Shown: one piece after another, positions 50,216 to 60,341 of the stretch
Position numbering within the stretch: position 1 is the stretch's first letter
How the letters are laid out: each line of letters starts with the position of its first letter
The notes under the pieces: generated by a model
Seen by the model: only the letters and a program-made list of their open reading frames with translations
Database searches by the model: none
Told to the model about the DNA's origin: nothing
From: Burkholderiales bacterium
Lineage (GTDB): Bacteria > Pseudomonadota > Gammaproteobacteria > Burkholderiales > Usitatibacteraceae
Direction of reading: 5' to 3'
DNA length: 64,000 nt
NCBI GenBank assembly: GCA_025360815.1
Contig: JANYBL010000064.1
Coordinates: forward strand, 1 to 64,000
Position numbers and translations under genes: made by a program

Positions 50216-51328
50216 TTAAATCACGAGCACGGCGACCATCACAACCAGCGCCACGATGGAAAGTAGGATTGGATAGATCATAGCAATAAGACCATAGCGG
50301 AGCAGCGTCGTCCACCATCGCCCGCCAAAAAACCGCTTCATCGCGATGAAATAATAAATCGCGATGGCGGCCAGCACCCAGCCAGTCATTGCCGATGGCG
50401 TTAATGCAACAATCAACAAACCAAAAAAAGTGAACGCATGGATGTGCAGCGCATAAACCACATGTTCGCCGTAGTAGAGACCGCGTTTGACATAGAACAG
50501 CTTGGTCATAGCGGCAAAAAGTGGCAGCATTAAAAACAAAACATACGGAATGTTTGAGACCATGCCGTGCTTAACGTCGTCCATCATTTGTGAATTGGTT
50601 CTATCTTTAAATTTTTCTTGCAAGCGATTTTTGAGCATGATGCAACCGACGCTTCCCGGTTTGCACGGAATACTGATGGATGCTTTTTTGTTCGCTTCCT
50701 CAGTCCAATTCCATTTGTTTTTTTGCCATCCCTTCTCATCCTGCGCATCCTTCTCATCCTCGTTGGAACCCTCGGAAGCCGCTGGGTCGCTCGTTGTGCT
50801 TTCCGTGGTTGCAGCTTTTGTTGGTTCGCCGGTAACTTGCTGGCGTGCCCCATTTAAATCCTTCTTGATTTGTGCGGCCACATCGCGTGCGGCATGGCTG
50901 ATTTCGTTTTTCGCCTCGTCAGACACTGGCGGCGTATCGGTCGCCCTGTTGGCTTCTGAGCCCGCATCGCTTTCCATGATGCCGCCTGCCCCCACAATTT
51001 TGACGATAAAGAAAAACAAAAAGCTGGCGGTGATGTAGAGCCTAAGCGGCGAAATATAACGTAGCTTGCGCCCAGCGCGATATTCCCGTGTCAGCTCGGC
51101 TGGCTTAAAAAACAGTAGCAGTAACGTTTTCCACAGTTTGCCTTCCAGCGCTACGTAATGGGTAATGAATTCGTGCACGAACTCCCAAAACGTGGGGGGA
51201 TGGTTTAGCGTGTCTTGACCGCAATTGGGGCAAAAATTAACGGTGGTGCTTCCGTCAACTGCGCCCAGCAACGCATCGCAATTTCGGCAATGCAGTGCAC
51301 CGGGATGTGCGACCGCTGCGTCGTTCAA
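50216..51328 (-). CDS. DUF3667 membrane protein with zinc-ribbon start
   Basis: The 370-residue protein starts with a zinc-ribbon-like module (CRNCDALLG...[10 protein letters not shown]), followed by [52 protein letters not shown], the DUF3667 signature. A charged, Glu/Ala-rich loop of about 120 residues separates the first membrane helix from three or four C-terminal helices. Function unknown. Its start overlaps the fba stop by four bases, so it is translated with the aldolase. Confidence 0.85.
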   Translation of the reverse strand: MNDAAVAHPGALHCRNCDALLGAVDGSTTVNFCPNCGQDTLNHPPTFWEFVHEFITHYVALEGKLWKTLLLLFFKPAELTREYRAGRKLRYISPLRLYITASFLFFFIVKIVGAGGIMESDAGSEANRATDTPPVSDEAKNEISHAARDVAAQIKKDLNGARQQVTGEPTKAATTESTTSDPAASEGSNEDEKDAQDEKGWQKNKWNWTEEANKKASISIPCKPGSVGCIMLKNRLQEKFKDRTNSQMMDDVKHGMVSNIPYVLFLMLPLFAAMTKLFYVKRGLYYGEHVVYALHIHAFTFFGLLIVALTPSAMTGWVLAAIAIYYFIAMKRFFGGRWWTTLLRYGLIAMIYPILLSIVALVVMVAVLVI

Positions 51329-52389
51329 TTCACAACCGCTCTCAACTCGCCCTTCGCATATTTCTCGGCCATCAAGCTCAGGCCGATCACTTTGATTTTG
51401 CCCGCTTGTCCAGCCGAACCAAATTGTTCAAAGCGTTGTTTGCAGATTAATTTCGCCGCAGCACGCGCGGGCTTCAAATAATCACGAGGGTCAAAGTGCG
51501 ATTTATTTTCATTCATGAACTTACGAATCGCGGCGGTCATTGCTAAACGTATATCGGTATCGATATTGATTTTGCGGACGCCGTGCTTGATCCCTTCTTG
51601 AATTTCTTCCACCGGCACGCCGTAGGTCTCTTTCATCTCGCCGCCGTTGGCGCGAATAATATCGAGCAAATCTTGCGGCACGCTTGACGAGCCATGCATC
51701 ACCAGGTGTGTATTCGGAATGCGGGCGTGAATGGCTTTAATACGATCAATCGCTAAAATATCACCGGTTGGTTTGCGGGTAAATTTATACGCGCCGTGGG
51801 ACGTACCAATTGCAATGGCCAACGCATCCGCGCCGGTTTTTTTGATGAAGTCTGCGGCTTGTTCAGGGTCGGTCAGCAACTGTTCGCGCGTCATCGTGCC
51901 TTCCGCACCATGGCCGTCTTCCTTGTCACCCTTCATGGTTTCCAGTGATCCCAGGCAGCCCAATTCACCTTCCACCGTCACGCCGATGGCGTGCGCCATA
52001 TCGACGACCTGTTTGGTGGTGTCGACGTTGTATTCATAGCTCGCCACCGACTTGCCGTCAGCCATGAGCGAACCGTCCATCATGACGCTGCTGAATCCCA
52101 AGCGCATGGCCTGCAAACAAACGGTAGGTGATTGGCCGTGGTCTTGGTGCATCACGACCGGAATATCGGGATAGCTTTCGACTGCGGCTTCAATCAAATG
52201 GCGTAAAAAGTGCTCGCCAGCATATTTGCGCGCGCCCGCACTCGCTTGCATGATGACGGGACTATTCGTCTCATATGCCGCCTCCATGATCGCCTGCACT
52301 TGCTCAAGATTGTTAACATTGAAAGCAGGTAAGCCGTAGCCGTTTTCAGCCGCGTGGTCGAGTAATTGGCGCATGGATACGAGGGACAT
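51325..52389 (-). CDS. fba: class II fructose-1,6-bisphosphate aldolase
   Basis: This zinc-dependent aldolase acts in glycolysis, gluconeogenesis and the Calvin cycle. The 354-residue protein has the metal-binding [55 protein letters not shown] and [14 protein letters not shown]. The sequence resembles the Calvin-cycle subtype used by Betaproteobacteria. A clear ribosome binding site (GGAGG, 4 bases from the ATG) and a TACAAT -10-like element lie upstream. It starts the fba-DUF3667-purC transcript. Confidence 0.95.
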   Translation of the reverse strand: MSLVSMRQLLDHAAENGYGLPAFNVNNLEQVQAIMEAAYETNSPVIMQASAGARKYAGEHFLRHLIEAAVESYPDIPVVMHQDHGQSPTVCLQAMRLGFSSVMMDGSLMADGKSVASYEYNVDTTKQVVDMAHAIGVTVEGELGCLGSLETMKGDKEDGHGAEGTMTREQLLTDPEQAADFIKKTGADALAIAIGTSHGAYKFTRKPTGDILAIDRIKAIHARIPNTHLVMHGSSSVPQDLLDIIRANGGEMKETYGVPVEEIQEGIKHGVRKINIDTDIRLAMTAAIRKFMNENKSHFDPRDYLKPARAAAKLICKQRFEQFGSAGQAGKIKVIGLSLMAEKYAKGELRAVVN

Positions 52390-52470
52390 GGAACCTCCAG
52401 AGAGTGATTTAAATTGTAAGCCAGGAAAAGATGCACTATTTTACGTCGTAATGATGTCCTGAGAGCAGCC

Positions 52471-53232
52471 TTATGCTTTGATGATTGGCGTTTTCTTTTG
52501 CAACCCAGTCACTAGCGAAATGACCCACGGCCGCACGCCCAAGGCGATGCCGATCGTTTTTCGCTCTTCCGGTGGCAAATAGCCGTCCAACTCAGCAAGC
52601 TCGTGAAATTCCTGTGCGATGCGCTGTAGTTTGCGTTCAATCAGCGCGACTGATGCTTTCGATAGTTCACGGAACTCGAACTGAAAATAGCCGCCCTTCG
52701 CCGCAAAATTTGCCTGTAAAAAATCACCCACCACGGCGCGCCCATGCACCTTGCGGATGGGCCCCGTTTGCTGCAGCCGCAGCGTCTTCGGGACTTTTAA
52801 GCGAATCGCATCGTTAGCGCCCATTTCAACCAAATTGAGTTTATCGAGTTTCAACAGTAGCGTCAGGCAATCTGGCTTGGTGAGTTCGTAGGTGTCCAAG
52901 ATGGATTCCAGCGTCCCGCCATTGAATACTAAATAGAACATGCCCAACAGTCGGGGATCAGCCGCCAGCGCTTCCTCTTGCTTGACCGTCATCTCGTCGG
53001 TGTCAGCGCTTGCTCCTCTGGCAAGCCTTGCTAATTCGAAGAAGTCAATTTCTAGAACATCACAAATTTCTTCAATGCGCTTCAGGGTGAAGGTCTCTTC
53101 AGCAAACAGCCGCTTCACGCTGGCCTCAGATAAATTAAGCCGATCTGCTAACGCGCGGTAGGTCATGTTGCGGGATTTGAGCGCGCCTTTCAGCGCAAGA
53201 ATAAGGGTGCTGGTGTGGGCTTTAGCGACCAT
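52471..53232 (-). CDS. XRE-type helix-turn-helix regulator
   Basis: This 253-residue DNA-binding protein has an N-terminal lambda-repressor-like domain: LILALKGALKSRNMTYRALADRLNLSEASVKRLFAEETFTLKRIEEICDVL. The C-terminal 180 residues have no obvious ligand domain, but LRLQQTGPIRKVHGRAVVGDFLQ and the helical ELSKASVALIERKLQRIAQEFHEL are family-typical. ATG 53232 has AAGGAC just upstream, which decides it over 53259. It is divergent from the membrane-protein/ferritin-like pair and could control it across the 224-base spacer, or autoregulate. Confidence 0.8.
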   Translation of the reverse strand: MVAKAHTSTLILALKGALKSRNMTYRALADRLNLSEASVKRLFAEETFTLKRIEEICDVLEIDFFELARLARGASADTDEMTVKQEEALAADPRLLGMFYLVFNGGTLESILDTYELTKPDCLTLLLKLDKLNLVEMGANDAIRLKVPKTLRLQQTGPIRKVHGRAVVGDFLQANFAAKGGYFQFEFRELSKASVALIERKLQRIAQEFHELAELDGYLPPEERKTIGIALGVRPWVISLVTGLQKKTPIIKA

Positions 53233-53456
53233 GGTTGTCCTTTTTGAGGTTTCGAGCATTTTTGTTTTTCGATTGGGCCTTGAGCCGAATTGTGTGTTAA
53301 CAGCTGTGATTGCCCCCCGCAGTAGCGGCTAAAATCACGAGCGGTATCAATTAATAATACTCCATGTTATTCGTATTGCATAGTGCCGCTATCACGGCAA
53401 GAATGCTCTCAACCCGCCAATCACGGCGGATCAAAACCTAAACAACGGGAGCACAT

Positions 53457-54170
53457 ATGAGCCAGCCGATGCAACAGTCCTCGAGAGTTACTGTCAATGC
53501 CGATGCCGAGCGTCCAATTGGTGGCCTTGCAAAAGACCTTGCCACCGCTGTTGTCTTGGCAGCGCTCTTGGCCACCGCTTTGATTTCGTTGGGTGCTGCA
53601 GCTTCAACCGTGGACTCTGTGAATAACCCCGCAACGAACCCGGCGGCAGCTGTTGAGGACTGTGTTGGCCGCTGCGCTGAAAATACTGAAAAAAACGCCG
53701 CGAAAATAACGCATACAGCCACGCCTGCAGTGGTCGCTGTGGTCGTCGACGAAGTGACCGCTACCGCCAAGCGCGAGTCTGCAATAACGCCAGAAAGCCT
53801 ATGCACTCAGTCCAAGCAAGACCATTTGGTTGCCCAGGCAGAATCGCTGAATGATCAGATTAAACCCATCAAAGCGCTCATTGGCTATGTGCGGTCACCG
53901 CAGGGCTTGGCGATCAAGCTCGTCAACGATCATGTTGTGAAAATCCCTGTTTGGGTGGGTTATGCAATGGACCCGATCGGTTCGATAAAAAACAAAGCCA
54001 TGGATAAGGTCACAACCCGGGCGAAATCAGAACTAGGCTGGGATCGCAAAGCGAGCGTCAGTTGTTCTGCATCTGCCATTGCCGAACCTGACCTTTCCTC
54101 AGTCACCGAAGAGTCGGCACTTAATGGCAGCACCGTCGCCCCATCAATTCCCGCCGATACCAACATCTAA
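53457..54170 (+). CDS. uncharacterised single-pass membrane protein
   Basis: I do not recognise this 237-residue protein. It has one membrane helix at about 28-48 (LATAVVLAALLATALISLGA), an Ala/Thr-rich region with cysteines in VEDCVGRCAENTEKN, and a segment LIGYVRSPQGLAIKLVNDHVVKIPVWVGYAMDP that looks structured. The tail is acidic. GGGAG lies upstream of ATG 53457. It precedes the ferritin-like gene by 31 bases and is probably co-transcribed with it. Confidence 0.65.
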   Translation: MSQPMQQSSRVTVNADAERPIGGLAKDLATAVVLAALLATALISLGAAASTVDSVNNPATNPAAAVEDCVGRCAENTEKNAAKITHTATPAVVAVVVDEVTATAKRESAITPESLCTQSKQDHLVAQAESLNDQIKPIKALIGYVRSPQGLAIKLVNDHVVKIPVWVGYAMDPIGSIKNKAMDKVTTRAKSELGWDRKASVSCSASAIAEPDLSSVTEESALNGSTVAPSIPADTNI

Positions 54171-54201
54171 TTGCGCCTTACAAATATAAATAGGAGACAA
54201 G

Positions 54202-55029
54202 ATGGCACTCTATATCTCAGACCCCGATTGGCAAAAACTCAACATTAAAGCTGCCGAAGTAGATCGCTTGATTTTTTACGGGACCGCTGTCGCATCGTTT
54301 CTTGAAATTTCGGTCAGCCACTACACCGCATCGTTGCGCGAAATTTTTGCTGGAGAACCCGAAGTCGTTGAATGGCTCAACAGCGTCTGGGAACCTGAAG
54401 AACGTGCCCACGGCGACGCCTTGCGCGCCTATATCAAGCGCGTCTGGCCGCAATATCAGTGGGATAAGGCCTATGCGGGCTTTATTGGACAATACGCTCC
54501 GCTCTGCACCGCCGACCACCTGCGCCCCACACCTGCGCGGGAAATACTGGCACGCTGCATTACCGAATGTGAGGCTGCCGTTCTCTACCGCACGCTGTCC
54601 AATCTCGCCCGCGATCCGTTGGCCAAACATTTATTTCTACAAATGTACGAAGATGAAATTTCACACTATAAGTTTTTCTTCCGCTGGTTTCGTATTCTCC
54701 GTGAACGCGAAGGCCTCAGCACGCTGACGGTATTCAGCGACACCGTCACTCGCCGGCAAAAGGCCAAACAAGAAGATATCGGCACCGCGCTTTCGCACGT
54801 TAACGTAGGCTTTGCCGATACCATGGCCAGCGTTCCCGCCATGCCCTTTATGACCCTAGAAACGCAATCTCTCTCGATCATGGCAAAAGTAGCGATTGAA
54901 GATCACTTCCCATTTGAGACCGCGCGGGCGATGATGCTCAAGCCTTTACGGGCTTGCTCGGGTGCAGGCAAACCGCTCGCCAATGCGGTCGATATGTTTT
55001 ATCGCTTGGGGCAGCGGGCATTGGTTTGA
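54202..55029 (+). CDS. ferritin-like di-iron domain protein
   Basis: This 275-residue, mostly helical protein has carboxylate-bridged di-iron motifs: EPEERAHGDALRAYI (ExxH), ARCITECEAAVLYRTLSNLA, and MYEDEISHYKFFFRWF (ExxH). They are arranged as in acyl-ACP desaturase/ferritin-like proteins. The activity is unknown, with an oxygen-dependent oxidation or a desaturase-like role as candidates. TAGGAGACAAG precedes the ATG. It lies after an uncharacterised membrane protein gene and before a decayed TlpA-like gene, inside the central-carbon block. Confidence 0.8.
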   Translation: MALYISDPDWQKLNIKAAEVDRLIFYGTAVASFLEISVSHYTASLREIFAGEPEVVEWLNSVWEPEERAHGDALRAYIKRVWPQYQWDKAYAGFIGQYAPLCTADHLRPTPAREILARCITECEAAVLYRTLSNLARDPLAKHLFLQMYEDEISHYKFFFRWFRILREREGLSTLTVFSDTVTRRQKAKQEDIGTALSHVNVGFADTMASVPAMPFMTLETQSLSIMAKVAIEDHFPFETARAMMLKPLRACSGAGKPLANAVDMFYRLGQRALV

Positions 55030-55090
55030 ATGCCGCGGCTCCGTGCGCACGCCTCAAAGTCGAGTATTGGCGGGGGTTGCGACAATCTAT

Positions 55091-55630
55091 ATGTATCTTT
55101 CACCACGGCTCTACAAGCAAAGTATTACTCTCATCGCGATGCAACGCCCGTGCGTTGCGACGTCCGCTGGCATCGTCGATTTCTTCAATAGTGTGAAGGT
55201 GGGAGCGCCATCACCGCCACACGATCTCAACTATTTTGCCCCCGCCCCTGCCCCCACCCCCGCCGCAAAGATGAAGTTGTTCGATTTTTGGGCGACATGG
55301 TGCGCGCCTCGTGTCGCTTCGATCCCCGCGCTAAATACGCGGCGCAAACAACACAAATTGCAAGGCTTGGAAATAATTGGCGTAAAGCGTAAAGCGTAAA
55401 GCGTAAAGCGCGAGAGCAATGAAGCTATTGCGCGGTTTTTGAAAAAAATACCAATCGATTACCCGATTGGACTGGAACAAAACCTCGTGCTGCAAGACAA
55501 ACTCAAAATCAGGAGTTTGTCTTACCCGATATTCGTTTCCAATGAAGGCAAAATCGCCTGACGCGGTCAGCCCGATGATGTTGACGACCAGCTGATTGAA
55601 TTGCGGCTCAAGGATGCAAATAATCAATAA
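55091..55630 (+). pseudogene. TlpA/ResA-like thioredoxin pseudogene
   Basis: The thioredoxin-fold start reads KLFDFWATWCAPRVASIPALN, then GLEIIGV. The second active-site cysteine (WCxxC) is gone. At 55382 a heptamer GTAAAGC is repeated four times and throws the frame into a stop. The downstream part resumes in another frame as NEAIARFLKKIPIDYPIGLEQ and continues past an in-frame TGA at 55559-55561 to TAA 55628-55630. At least three lesions make it non-functional. A proline/alanine-rich segment precedes the domain. Confidence 0.8.
55382..55409 (+). repeat. tandem heptamer (GTAAAGC)4
   Basis: There are four exact copies of GTAAAGC in a row inside the TlpA-like pseudogene. A heptamer array of four copies (28 bases) shifts the frame by one, which is the visible cause of premature termination. 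Such arrays expand by slippage. Confidence 0.9.
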
Positions 55631-55709
55631 GGGAGCGACGGAAATTGATGCGCGGCAAATGCCTCAAGCCCCATGCCAATCCTAGTTTTTAACCTATTTA
55701 TGCCGTTAG

Positions 55710-57149
55710 CTAAGTAGCCCGATGTTCCCCAATTCGCACAATCTTCATGGTATTCGTCCCGCCGGATTGGCCAATGGGCTCACCGACTGTCAGGACGACC
55801 AGATCACCGATTTCGACTACTTTATTGTTGAGCAAAACTTCCTCAGCATCGCGCAGTAATTTTTCACGATCGTGGTCTTCCTGGGCGAGGGTCATGGGGC
55901 GGACGTCGCGCATCAACGCGCATTTGGTGTGGGTCGCGGCGACGGGTGTTAGTGCGTAAATTGGCACGCCGGAATTCAAGCGCGACATCCACAGCGCGGT
56001 AGAGCCTGATTGCGTAAGGGATGCGATGCATTTCACTTTCAGATGATGTGCGGTGAATAAAGCGGCCATTGCAATCGATTGATCAACACGCGTGAACACA
56101 CGGTCTAAAAATTCACGGTCTAATTTTACGTCGGTACTTTTTTCGGCTTCTTTACAAATCCGGACCATCGCCTCAACCGTCTCGACCGGGTACATACCGG
56201 AAGCCGATTCTGCCGAGAGCATCACCGCATCAGTGCCATCGAGCACGGCGTTGGCCACGTCAGAAACTTCGGCGCGCGTGGGGATCGGCGAGGACACCAT
56301 TGATTCCATCATCTGCGTGGCGGTGATGGTGAGTTTGTTCATTTCACGCGCCATGCGAATCATGCGCTTTTGCAACGCTGGTACCGCGGCGTCACCCACT
56401 TCAACAGCCAAATCACCTCGGGCAACCATAATGCCGTCGCAGGCCTTCATGATGTCGGTTAGCGCCTCAACGGTGACGGCCTCGGTTCGTTCGATCTTGG
56501 CAATGAGCATTGCATCGCCGCCTGCGGCACGCATCAGCTCGCGTGCCATGTACATGTCGGAGCCCGATTTCGGGAATGACACTGCTAAAAAATCGGCTTT
56601 GATTTTGACAGCCGTTTTGATATCTTCCATGTCCTTCGCTGTCAACGGTGGCGCGGTCAGGCCGCCGCCTTTGCGATTGATGCCTTTGTTGTTCGAGAGC
56701 ACGCCGCCTTGGCGAACCACGCAATGGATTTCATTGCCGCGAACGGCCATCACTTCAAACACCAAGAAACCGTCATTGAGCAACAAAATATCGCGTGGTT
56801 TTACATCGCGCGGCAGCTCTTTGTAATCAATGCCGACGCGCTCTTGGTCGCCCAGCTCACAGGCGGCATCGAGAATAAAATTGTCGCCAACCTTGAGCGT
56901 GATTTTGCCCTCTACAAATTTGCCCACGCGAATTTTCGGGCCTTGCAAATCAGCCAAAATGCCGACGGCACGATTGTGCTTGGCGGCAAGCTCACGCACC
57001 AAGGCAGCGCGATTCATATGGTCTTCAGCGGTGCCGTGCGAAAAATTCATCCGCACCACATCGACGCCAGCAACGATTAAGCGTTCAAGAACTTCCGCGG
57101 ATGAGGTGGCGGGCCCTAGCGTGGCTACAATTTTGGTGGCGCGTGACAT
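55710..57149 (-). CDS. pyk: pyruvate kinase
   Basis: The 479-residue glycolytic enzyme begins MSRATKIVATLGPATSSAEVLERLI and has DVVRMNFSHG, the substrate site MLIAKIERTEAV, MVARGDLAVEVG, TITATQMMESM and LDGTDAVMLSAESASG. ATG 57149 with GAGGG upstream is chosen. A TTG at 57185 would add 12 residues not found in the family. It follows pgk on the minus strand with about 145 bases between. Confidence 0.96.
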   Translation of the reverse strand: MSRATKIVATLGPATSSAEVLERLIVAGVDVVRMNFSHGTAEDHMNRAALVRELAAKHNRAVGILADLQGPKIRVGKFVEGKITLKVGDNFILDAACELGDQERVGIDYKELPRDVKPRDILLLNDGFLVFEVMAVRGNEIHCVVRQGGVLSNNKGINRKGGGLTAPPLTAKDMEDIKTAVKIKADFLAVSFPKSGSDMYMARELMRAAGGDAMLIAKIERTEAVTVEALTDIMKACDGIMVARGDLAVEVGDAAVPALQKRMIRMAREMNKLTITATQMMESMVSSPIPTRAEVSDVANAVLDGTDAVMLSAESASGMYPVETVEAMVRICKEAEKSTDVKLDREFLDRVFTRVDQSIAMAALFTAHHLKVKCIASLTQSGSTALWMSRLNSGVPIYALTPVAATHTKCALMRDVRPMTLAQEDHDREKLLRDAEEVLLNNKVVEIGDLVVLTVGEPIGQSGGTNTMKIVRIGEHRAT

Positions 57150-57293
57150 GGCTGATTTCCCTCTGGGCTTTTGAGCAACGTTCAAACAAACTTGGATGAG
57201 GCTGCAATTTAATTTAATAGATAGTTGCTGGGTTGGCCGAGCATCCGTCTCAGCTTAAATTCTCAGCCTCCAGCCCGACAACTTACCGCTTAT

Positions 57294-58493
57294 TTAATCA
57301 TTGGCGCGTTGCACGAGTATTTCTACGGCAGGCAGTGATTTGCCCTCCAAAAATTCTAAGAAGGCGCCGCCTCCGGTTGAAATGTAGGAGATTTTGTCGG
57401 CGATGCCATATTTTGCAATTGCCGCTAACGTGTCGCCGCCACCCGCAATGGAGAACGCGCTAGATTCCGCAATCGCGCGGGCGACGGTTTCCGTGCCATG
57501 ACCAAATTGTGGAAATTCAAACACGCCAATTGGCCCATTCCAGACAATGGTGCCGGCGTTTTGCATGATGTCGGCAAACTGCTGCGCGGTTTTTGGCCCA
57601 ACATCAAAAATCATGTCGTCTGCGTTCACATCGCCAACGGCTTTAGTCGTTGCATTCGTGGAGGCAGAAAAAGCTTTGCCACAAATCACATCCACCGGGA
57701 TCGGCACTGCTGCACCACGAGCCGCCATGATCTCGATGATCTCGTTGGCCTGAGCCACCAAATCCGGCTCAGCCAACGATTTACCGATTGGGAAGCCGTT
57801 CGCCAACAGAAACGTATTGGCAATGCCGCCGCCGACCACCAGTTGATCGACTTTTTCAGCAAGCGATTTTAAGATCGTCAGTTTGGTTGAAACTTTAGAG
57901 CCCGCGACAATCGCCACCATCGGCCGCCTAGGGTTCAACAAAGCCGCACCCAGTGCGTCAAGCTCCGCTGCCAGCAACGGGCCGGCACAGGCAACCTTAG
58001 CGAATTTGGCAATGCCGTGCGTAGTAGCCTCAGCGCGGTGGGCGGTGCCGAATGCGTCATTCACATACACATCACAAAGCGCGGCCATTTTTTGGGCGAG
58101 CGCATCGTCGTTTTTCTTTTCGCCAATGTTGACACGGCAATTTTCAAGCAGCACTACATTGCCTGCTGAAACATCAACGCCATCCACCCAATTTGCGATA
58201 AGTGGCACCGCCTGCCTCAATAATTCCGCCATGCGTTTGGCGATCGGGGCGAGCGAATCTTCGGGCTTGAATTCCCCCTCGGTTGGGCGGCCTAAGTGGG
58301 ATGTGACCATCACGGCAGCGCCCGCTTTCAGCGCCAATTCGATTGCTGGAATCGACGCGCGAATGCGGGTATCGTCGGTGATATTGCCCGCATCGTCTTG
58401 CGGTACATTCAGATCGGCGCGGATGAAAACGCGTTTGCCCGCAAGGCTGCCCGATGTGGATAAATCCGTGAGACGTTTAAAGTGAAAAGCCAT
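57294..58493 (-). CDS. pgk: phosphoglycerate kinase
   Basis: This 399-residue enzyme has the substrate-binding [38 protein letters not shown], the nucleotide-binding [19 protein letters not shown] and the hinge [15 protein letters not shown] and [19 protein letters not shown]. It lies 33 bases downstream of gap on the same strand, so gap-pgk are one operon. Confidence 0.97.
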   Translation of the reverse strand: MAFHFKRLTDLSTSGSLAGKRVFIRADLNVPQDDAGNITDDTRIRASIPAIELALKAGAAVMVTSHLGRPTEGEFKPEDSLAPIAKRMAELLRQAVPLIANWVDGVDVSAGNVVLLENCRVNIGEKKNDDALAQKMAALCDVYVNDAFGTAHRAEATTHGIAKFAKVACAGPLLAAELDALGAALLNPRRPMVAIVAGSKVSTKLTILKSLAEKVDQLVVGGGIANTFLLANGFPIGKSLAEPDLVAQANEIIEIMAARGAAVPIPVDVICGKAFSASTNATTKAVGDVNADDMIFDVGPKTAQQFADIMQNAGTIVWNGPIGVFEFPQFGHGTETVARAIAESSAFSIAGGGDTLAAIAKYGIADKISYISTGGGAFLEFLEGKSLPAVEILVQRAND

Positions 58494-58526
58494 CCTGTAT
58501 TTTCTCTGTCCGTTTCTACTCGATTT

Positions 58527-59540
58527 CTATTTTGCGGACATTAACGCGACCGTCGTATCCAACATCCGGTTGCTAAAGCCCCATTCATTGTCATACCAGC
58601 TCGATACTTTCACCAAGCGGCCAGAAACTTTGGTCAGTGTTGAGTCAAAGCTCGATGAATGGCTATCGTGGTTAAAATCAACGGATACTAACGGGGCCGT
58701 GTTGTAAGCCAAAATACCTTTCATGCCCGGTGCGTCCGCTGCCGCCTTCATGATGGCATTCACTTCGTCAGCGGTCGTATCGCGTGCCGCGATAAAACTC
58801 AGATCAACCAACGAAACATTGATGGTCGGGACGCGAATCGCATAGCCGTCAAGCTTGCCGTTGAGTTCAGGCAATACCAAGCCAACGGCGGTTGCCGCAC
58901 CGGTTTTGGTCGGAATCATCGACATCGTCGCTGAACGGGCGCGGCGCAAATCTTCGTGCATCACATCGGTTAATACTTGGTCGTTCGTATAAGCGTGAAC
59001 GGTCGTCATCAAGCCACTGACTACGCCTATTTTGTCGTTCAGTGGTTTCACCAACGGCGCCAGACAATTGGTGGTGCAGCTCGCGTTCGAAATCACGGTC
59101 ATCGCAGCCGTCAACACGTTGTGGTTCACGCCATACACAACGGTCGCATCAACATCCTTTCCGCCAGGCGCGGAAATGACGACTTTTTTAGCGCCGCCTT
59201 TGATGTGCGCGGAAGCCTTCTCTTTAGTGGTGAAAAATCCGGTACATTCCAGCACCACATCGACATTCAGTTCGCCCCATGGAATCAACGCCGGATCGCG
59301 CTGAGCGAAGACTTTTATCTTGTCACCATTGACGATCAGGAATTCGCCATCAACGGCGACCGTTCCAGGGAATTTGCCGTGGGCGGTGTCGTAGCGGGTG
59401 AGGTGCGCATTGGTTTCAACGGGACCCAAATCATTAATCGCGACGATTTGAATATCGTGCTTTTTATTGCTCTCGTAATGAGCGCGGAGAATGTTGCGGC
59501 CGATGCGGCCATAGCCATTGATAGCGACGCGAATAGTCAT
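58527..59540 (-). CDS. gap: glyceraldehyde-3-phosphate dehydrogenase
   Basis: The 337-residue protein begins [20 protein letters not shown] (Rossmann motif), with the catalytic cysteine in [20 protein letters not shown] and [14 protein letters not shown] at the C-terminus. It is the first gene of gap-pgk-pyk and is divergent from rdgB. Many betaproteobacteria have tkt upstream of gap in this block; here the upstream neighbour is rdgB. Confidence 0.97.
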   Translation of the reverse strand: MTIRVAINGYGRIGRNILRAHYESNKKHDIQIVAINDLGPVETNAHLTRYDTAHGKFPGTVAVDGEFLIVNGDKIKVFAQRDPALIPWGELNVDVVLECTGFFTTKEKASAHIKGGAKKVVISAPGGKDVDATVVYGVNHNVLTAAMTVISNASCTTNCLAPLVKPLNDKIGVVSGLMTTVHAYTNDQVLTDVMHEDLRRARSATMSMIPTKTGAATAVGLVLPELNGKLDGYAIRVPTINVSLVDLSFIAARDTTADEVNAIMKAAADAPGMKGILAYNTAPLVSVDFNHDSHSSSFDSTLTKVSGRLVKVSSWYDNEWGFSNRMLDTTVALMSAK

Positions 59541-59747
59541 GTTGGGTTTCCTGCTGAAGAAAGGTTAGACGACGGTTGAAACTTGCCGTATTGCACTGAT
59601 TGCCGAGCATCGAAAAGATAACGCCGTCGCCAATTTTACCGCAACCCGGCATCGCGGGCTCATAACCCCATTTATCGCCTGGCTTATCAACGCAATCGGA
59701 TTTTCACAAATTCCTATGTCGGCTCTAAGGGCACGTTAAAATAAGAC

Positions 59748-60341
59748 ATGGAAAAAATTGTGATCGCCAGCAACAACCCCGGCAAGCTTCGGGAGTTTGG
59801 CGGCCTGCTCGCGCCGTTTGAGTTCATCGCCATCCCGCAGAGCGAACTAGGCGTGAGCGATGCGGAAGAACCCTACGCGACATTTATCGAAAACGCCCTC
59901 ACGAAAGCCCGCCACGCTTCGTTTTCGACCGGGTTGCCCGCTTTGGCTGATGATTCTGGTATCTGCGTTCGAGCCCTCAGCGGTGCGCCGGGCGTGCACT
60001 CGGCACGCTATGCCGGTTTGGAAAAATCGGATCTGCGCAATAACCAAAAACTGGTCGCTGAACTGCACGGCCAAACGGATCGTCGCGCGTTTTATTACAG
60101 TGCCTTGGTGGTGGTCTTGCATCCCGAAGACCCACATCCGCTGATCGCAGACGGCGCGTGGCATGGCGAAATTATCGATGAGCCGCGCGGCGCAGGCGGC
60201 TTTGGTTACGACCCGCATTTTTGGCTGCCCGAACAACGCTGCACAGCAGCAGAGCTGACCCCGGAATTGAAAAACAGGATCAGCCATCGCGGCATTGCCA
60301 TGCAACAGCTTACGCAAAAAATACGTCAGTTTTTGCGGTGA
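59748..60341 (+). CDS. rdgB: XTP/dITP pyrophosphatase (RdgB/HAM1)
   Basis: This enzyme removes non-canonical purine nucleotides (dITP, XTP). The 197-residue protein has the SNNPGKLREF motif at the N-terminus, FIENALTKARHAS, LPALADDSGICVRALSGAPGVHSARYAG and GFGYDPHFWLPEQRCTAAELTPELKNRISHRG. Its stop overlaps the GTG start of hemW (GTGA), indicating translational coupling, the standard rdgB-hemW arrangement. Confidence 0.96.
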   Translation: MEKIVIASNNPGKLREFGGLLAPFEFIAIPQSELGVSDAEEPYATFIENALTKARHASFSTGLPALADDSGICVRALSGAPGVHSARYAGLEKSDLRNNQKLVAELHGQTDRRAFYYSALVVVLHPEDPHPLIADGAWHGEIIDEPRGAGGFGYDPHFWLPEQRCTAAELTPELKNRISHRGIAMQQLTQKIRQFLR

